Positions 58,928 to 64,000 of a stretch of 64,000 bases of DNA are shown here, piece after piece. The position numbers and the translations under genes were made by a program. Below the pieces are notes generated by a model that saw only the letters and a list, made by a program, of their open reading frames with translations, was not told where the DNA came from and did not search any database. The stretch is from Polytrichum commune (taxonomy: Eukaryota; Streptophyta; Polytrichopsida; Polytrichales; Polytrichaceae), in contig OX485805.1 of assembly GCA_950295325.1 (NCBI GenBank), positions 15,921,501 to 15,985,500 on the forward strand, read 5' to 3'. Position 1 is the first letter of the stretch; every line of letters begins with the position of its first letter.

Positions 58928-60550
58928 CCCTATTCAAATTCTACTCAAAGGTAACAACCCACATTTTATACATGTCTACGTACTTGTAATGGGATTGCCT
59001 ACTTTCAATGGATCCTTCATTTTCTGAAATCCTTTATGATTTTTATTTCAAATGAAATTAATCCTCTGTCTATTATGCCGTACATCATTTTTAAAATGCA
59101 CTACATGCGCCACCCGGGTTTACTGGCAAAACCAACTTTTACTTCAACATGAGCAGGAGAGAGATGATAGTTAAAACACATAAAATCCAAATGATGTCAT
59201 TGCAGATATGAATGACTCACCACAAATCAAAATGGCAATATCTTTATGATAAACCTCATCAATTTATTGCTGCAAGCTCCAAGTCCAAGGTTGCTTTCTT
59301 CAAATCGAATTCGATAGAATCTGCCACCAATTCAGAGACAAGAATTTGGTTCCTAAGTTCAAGAGGCATCTAGATTTTGTGCCATTGTGTCTAGAAAACG
59401 CAACCACACACTGTGAATTGTCCGACATGTTCATTGGCCGTGTATTGGGTAAAGGAATGACATGGCTCAAATAGCAGTGCACCTAGTTAGTCACAGTGTA
59501 TAAGAGTACACATTGGTGTCTTTAAGGCAACGAAACCATCTTGGGCAAGGCTCCGTGTATATATGGATAATCATTCACCACTACTACCTAGTCTACGTTT
59601 CAAATCTTGAAGGTTTCTCAACAGTGGAGGTAGTCGTAAAATCGGTCATGAAATATTTGTGATTATCTGCCCAGCCACACGGCACGCGGCTTGTGCCATT
59701 ATGATGTTGGACAAAGTGTAAGAATGTCTCTATGGAGGATAGGTTGACATTGGAAAGATATTCAGAAGCAATACAACAGAACCATCCGTTCACTTCATTT
59801 GAGTAAGAATTAAGCCAGATATATGTATCCTAAGGACATCTTGGAAGCTCTCATATTTGAACATCGAACAATGACTCAAGCAAGTATGAACAAAAGGCTT
59901 GTCCAGAATTAACAATGCATCTAAGAGTATCATTTGTGTCATTGATCAATGCACGAGAAGAATGTGGTGAGAACCATAACTACACATACCATGAGAAGCA
60001 ATGTGTTTGATGAACCACTCTATCTGTTTGTTTCTTTGTTAGGCCATCGAGTTTTGTTGAGCATTTCTTGATTGATATTTCACACTGTAAATATATACTA
60101 CTGGTTGTTTAGTGCATTCTTTCACCTTCTAGACAGATTATGATTATGTTAAGGTTTGAGCCTTGGAAATTAAATTTGATACAAGGCGAAGAAAACTTAC
60201 ATGAAACAACTTATCGAAACGGTGTGTTCTTGTGGTCCAATGCTTGCTTTGAAGTCAACCTACATGCCACCCCAAGAGGAGTGAACATTTGATGAAAAAG
60301 GAAAGTGAACTTAGAAAACATCAACATGTTTAGTGGAGAGTGCTAGAGTTCATTTGTAAACCAAGCATGATAACAAAATCTCGTGTTTTGTTAGTATGAT
60401 ATTAAATACTCAAAATAATGTGGAATGTTAGTGAAAACACGTGGTCAACCTAATTGCACATGTCGGTGGAGAGTTTACCTATTCAACCCAAGCAATCGAG
60501 TCCAATAAGCAAAATAGGATCGTGCTAGAACAAAGTCCTTCACGGCTCCT

Positions 60551-60589
<39 letters not shown>

Positions 60590-60849
60590 GTGTGTAGTGG
60601 GAGGGTCACTCTCGGTTCTCAAGAAGATTGCGTACCCAATATTATCCCTTGATTTATGAGGTTGTAGATATACAAGTGTTGGAGGCCATAAACCAAAGGG
60701 CACAATTTGCAAACACGTCATGCTTGTCAATCAAACACAATATAAGAATAAGTGAGATATTTCACGATTAACGTGTTTCATGATATGTCCAAAATTAGTT
60801 TCATGGCTCGGGACTAGGCCACAACCTAACCCTATTGACACCGGCTTGG
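58928..60849. other. AT-rich interval with an unassigned minus-strand open region
   Basis: Minus frames at 59793-59593 (VNLSSIETFLHFVQHHNGT, then SRVPCGWADNHKYFMT) and 59482-59300 look more protein-like than background. With shifts they might belong to one decayed gene, but I do not recognise the family. The remainder is noncoding. Confidence 0.35.
60554..60587. repeat. (TA)n microsatellite
   Basis: About 17 uninterrupted TA units ending in TACATGTG. It accounts for the YIYIYI text in the frames that cross it. Confidence 0.97.
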
Positions 60850-61083
60850 AATTCGTGGCGTCTATGTAAACTCATTCGTTGTGGATGAGGGGGTCTAGCA
60901 AAATCAAATCCTCTATAAGGCAAGTGGTGGCTGATTCATTCCAATTACACTCCACTAGACTAATTTGAGTTTCTCATACTATTTCCAAAGTCAAAGCGTC
61001 TAAAAATTATCATTTATGGGCTATAATACAAAGCACTACGTTCTCACCTTCACAATGAATGAGTTCACATAGACACCACAAAT
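60850..61083. mobile_element. 234-bp MITE with ends of about 40 bp
   Basis: The left AATTCGTGGCGTCTATGTAA then ACTCATTCGTTGTGGATGAG is mirrored at the right (complement ATTTGTGGTGTCTATGTGAA then CTCATTCATTGTGAAGGTGAG in parts), about 80% identical. One terminus also occurs alone at 9961-10012. No target duplication is clear. Confidence 0.65.
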
Positions 61084-64000
61084 ACTTAACCATGAAAACC
61101 TTTTCACCACACTGCCCATATATTTTATATGGTATTACATCCTTTAACTAACTTATGCATATATTTAAAACAACCCCACATTATTCATCATTGACTCACA
61201 TAAATGATGTTGCAATCATTGAGTGGGAACCATAAAAGATGACATATGACACTTGTCGCCACATGACAAATCATGCAATCTCCACTCATTAACATGGCAT
61301 GTCAATCTCAATGTCACATTAATGAGATGCATAGTAGAGTTACCCTTAAAGTCATTAAGTAAGTCATGGTTTGGTAGGAAATCTTGGCCCATTTTTTATA
61401 TTTTATGATGATTAAGAAGTCTGAAGTTGGTGTCAAAAACCCCAACTTTTATGTAAAATGATAGGGAGGTACTTGACTTTAGTTAAAAGAAATTATAAAA
61501 AAATGAATTCTTTATCAAACTTTAAGAGCACCACTTAGGTGCCTTCAAAAGTTTGCCATGAAATTTATTTCTATATAGCCATTTTTTTTTACCAAAGTCA
61601 AACGCCTCTCCATTATTTCACCAAAATTTGGGTGTTCGACACCACTTTAACGCTACTTAATTAATTTAAAGTGTCACATGTGGACTAAACCACCCTACCA
61701 AACCAAGAGGTTTTGAGAGTCTATAAGGGGAACTTTAGTCTATCTCATTTCCATTTTCATCATTTAGATGGATAAGTATCTACTAAAATTATTGAACTGA
61801 ACGCGGGGGGGGGGGGAGGGGGGGAGGCACAAGCAAGGGAATATGAGGGTGAAATGTTGAATCTTGGAATAAAATACATGTTACATTAATATTTGTAGTA
61901 AATGTAACACTTAAATTAGAACTAGAGACTCGAGACCAAAGGCCTTGAATTACTTCAGTGACCTTAAATTGAAACTAATAAACAACCAACCTATATGAGG
62001 CAAATTTCACTCCTACCCTTTCGATAAGGAAGAGAGGAAATTATCGCATATGAATGTCCTACAGTGACCAAATAAAGAGCACAAAGACGACAACATAAGG
62101 ACGGTGAAGAGGATAAATGTGAAGGATTCATATGGAAGCCAAAACAATGGATACTAAAGAATTTTTAGTGGGTGATGACTAAACTAAAGTCAAAACTCAA
62201 AGTAGTAGATTAAAAAAATGCATTTGGATACAAAAGTAATTACAAGATCTAAGTGATTATATGCCAAAACGATCAAACGAGTAAAGTTAAATTAAGTTGA
62301 CTAGTAAATTGTTATATCCATCATTTGACCTAGTAAAATACACTTCAACAAGGTAGAAATCCGCTAAATGATGAAGAGTCCACCCCCCCCCCACGAGTGT
62401 ATAATAAGTTTTTAGTATATATTTTTAGTCTATTTGTATGAGGCGGTGTAGGGCTTTATTATGGAGTTCTTGGCATAATAAAAGAATTGTTGACAAAAAA
62501 AGAGTCAAAATTGAGACTAACAATTTAATAAATTCCTTGTGACAACTTTCAAGCTTCTTAGGCATTTGGGAGTTCAGCTTAATGGGAGATAAAGTGAAAT
62601 TGACAAAGATTTATTTATTTTTAATTTCAAATTTGTTTTTTTCGAAAGACAAGACAACAAATATGATGATATCTTGTTGATAACTTCATCTTTAGTCATT
62701 TTAAAGAAAAACAGCCAGGACTAAAATACTTCAATCAAATTATGAAATGAAATGAAAAAAAACATAACATTTTTGAGTGCATCAACATTGTATGCTTATT
62801 GCAAAGAAGAGGCATCAAATAGTATTTATAGTCCCAATCTAGGTTCCATGCATATTACATGCTTAGCTATTACACTAAAGAGTCTTATTAATGTGGGTGG
62901 AAAATTAACATGGGCCACACTAAATTTCTAGTCATGGAGTGCATTTGCATGAACTATAACATCCCATGGTTATATTCTTGGGGCGCGCATGAATGACTGC
63001 ACATTGTTTACTAATGTTATGCACCTATCAACTCCTCTCTCAAGCCTTGGTATATTCAAATCAAACAAGTCCAGGGATTTAACATTCTACAACTGGTAGT
63101 GAAATATTTGGTGATGGGTCGTTGGGCCCAATGAACACATGGAGGGCTCATGAATGTTATGCAAGTTGATGTTGGATTACAATTATAGTCAAATACATGA
63201 AGGAATACACCATACAAAGCATAAAATTCATGGTCACCATTTTGTCCCATGATTGTGATTCTTTTTTCCTTTCAAAGCATATTGTACATAAATTATTTCA
63301 ATCATAACATTACTGAAGATTGTATATATTCATTGTGGGGATGAGAATATACCATGCATTATGCCCCCTTAATTATGGATTTCCCCACATTTTGGGCCTA
63401 CTTAGCCTCTTCATGATCAATCAAGTTGCATTGGTAGTTGGACCAATGCAAACAATGAATATACAAATAACGATAGCAGGTTGGCTATGAATTTTTTTTA
63501 ATCACAAACACAACATGTGTCCACATCCAAATGGTGGCTATTGGGCTTTTTCACCCACTTGAACCTAACGCCCATGTCATCAAGATTTCCCGCATGGCTA
63601 AATACTCTCTATGGAAATACCTTCTGGCCACTTGTCACTCCCTTTAGAAAGAAACATGTGATATGGCTTGAGTAATGTTATGATGAGCTTTGGGACTCAA
63701 CCCCACTACATAATACCTCACCAAAAATTATTTATGAATATCTACAATCAAAATCTTAAACATGGGTTCTTATCTTGTCAAGATACCAATTTATCTTTCA
63801 ACCATATAGATGTAAGTTTCAAGCGATTTATAACAAATGTCCTTGAATTGCAAACAACATTTGAGCATTAAAGGTCTTTCATCATAAGTCACCTCAATTT
63901 CCAAAGAACACCCTTGTACCTCTAAGTCTTAAACCCTAAACCCTAATTGCAAACCCCCTCTCATTTTGCCCCACCAAGACACCAATCGCACTATCTCATC
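61084..64000. other. AT-rich interval without recognised gene
   Basis: It contains a 12-base poly(G) run (61805-61816) and a 10-base poly(C) run (62383-62392). Frames at 63056-63250 (minus) and 63668-63871 (plus) have no domain. Confidence 0.5.

Noticed and set aside
60441-60730. Frames containing runs of YI residues
   Set aside because: They are translations of the (TA)n microsatellite.
63930-63945. Telomere-like AAACCCTAAACCCTAA
   Set aside because: Only about two and a half units; this is common by chance or as an interstitial remnant in plant DNA and is not an array.

Overview
The window looks like an intergenic, repeat-dominated stretch of a large nuclear plant genome. The evidence is an AT-rich background, long arrays of decayed mobile elements, plant-type transposon remains (copia, LINE, hAT, PIF/Harbinger, Mutator-like), an LTR element whose primer-binding site matches plant initiator tRNA-Met, and one exon that reads as the start of a plant SCAMP gene. 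I cannot name the species. A fern, lycophyte, bryophyte or gymnosperm seems as likely as a flowering plant. No complete, intact protein-coding gene is visible, and most open frames of 60-150 codons look like chance or remnants.

Layout. 0-7.6 kb: noncoding, with an imperfect tandem duplication, an array of ten small hairpins (3014-3378), further hairpins and a diverged 0.35-kb duplication. 7.6-9.6 kb: CT-rich leader, exon 1 of a SCAMP-like gene (8124-8180) with a GTAAGC donor, one weak candidate second exon, then a 77-bp minisatellite of about 7.5 copies. 10-12.2 kb: a 33-bp minisatellite, a 391-bp terminal-inverted-repeat element and a 591-bp element with piggyBac-like TTAA ends. 12.2-19.5 kb: mostly featureless, except a solo LTR at 16342-17278.

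19.87-26.09 kb: a decayed LINE on the + strand that has taken three later insertions. A PIF/Harbinger-type element with TAA duplication carries a second PIF/Harbinger element with TTA duplication inside it. A 1366-bp, nearly completely palindromic Mutator-like element with a 9-bp duplication lies further along the LINE. Removing them rejoins the LINE.

26-30 kb is featureless. 30-33.5 kb holds an LTR-like unit that contains receptor-kinase fragments and a second, nested solo LTR. A decayed transposase-like region (33.6-34.9 kb, minus) and a decayed copia gag-protease fragment (37.3-38.6 kb, minus) follow, then a CTCAAA-rich tract. 40.1-43.0 kb is a solo LTR interrupted by another solo LTR of the same family, each with its own perfect 5-bp duplication. 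43.4-44.6 kb is an internally deleted LTR retrotransposon with primer-binding site and perfect duplication. 51.8-54.2 kb is a decayed hAT transposase gene (minus). 55.5-57.0 and 57.2-58.9 kb are two more LTRs of the 40-kb family. 60.85-61.08 kb is a small MITE. The rest is AT-rich sequence with microsatellites and an unusual number of poly(G)/poly(C) runs.

The main value of the window is its well-resolved insertion history: eight or so target-site duplications can be read directly, giving relative ages for several elements.
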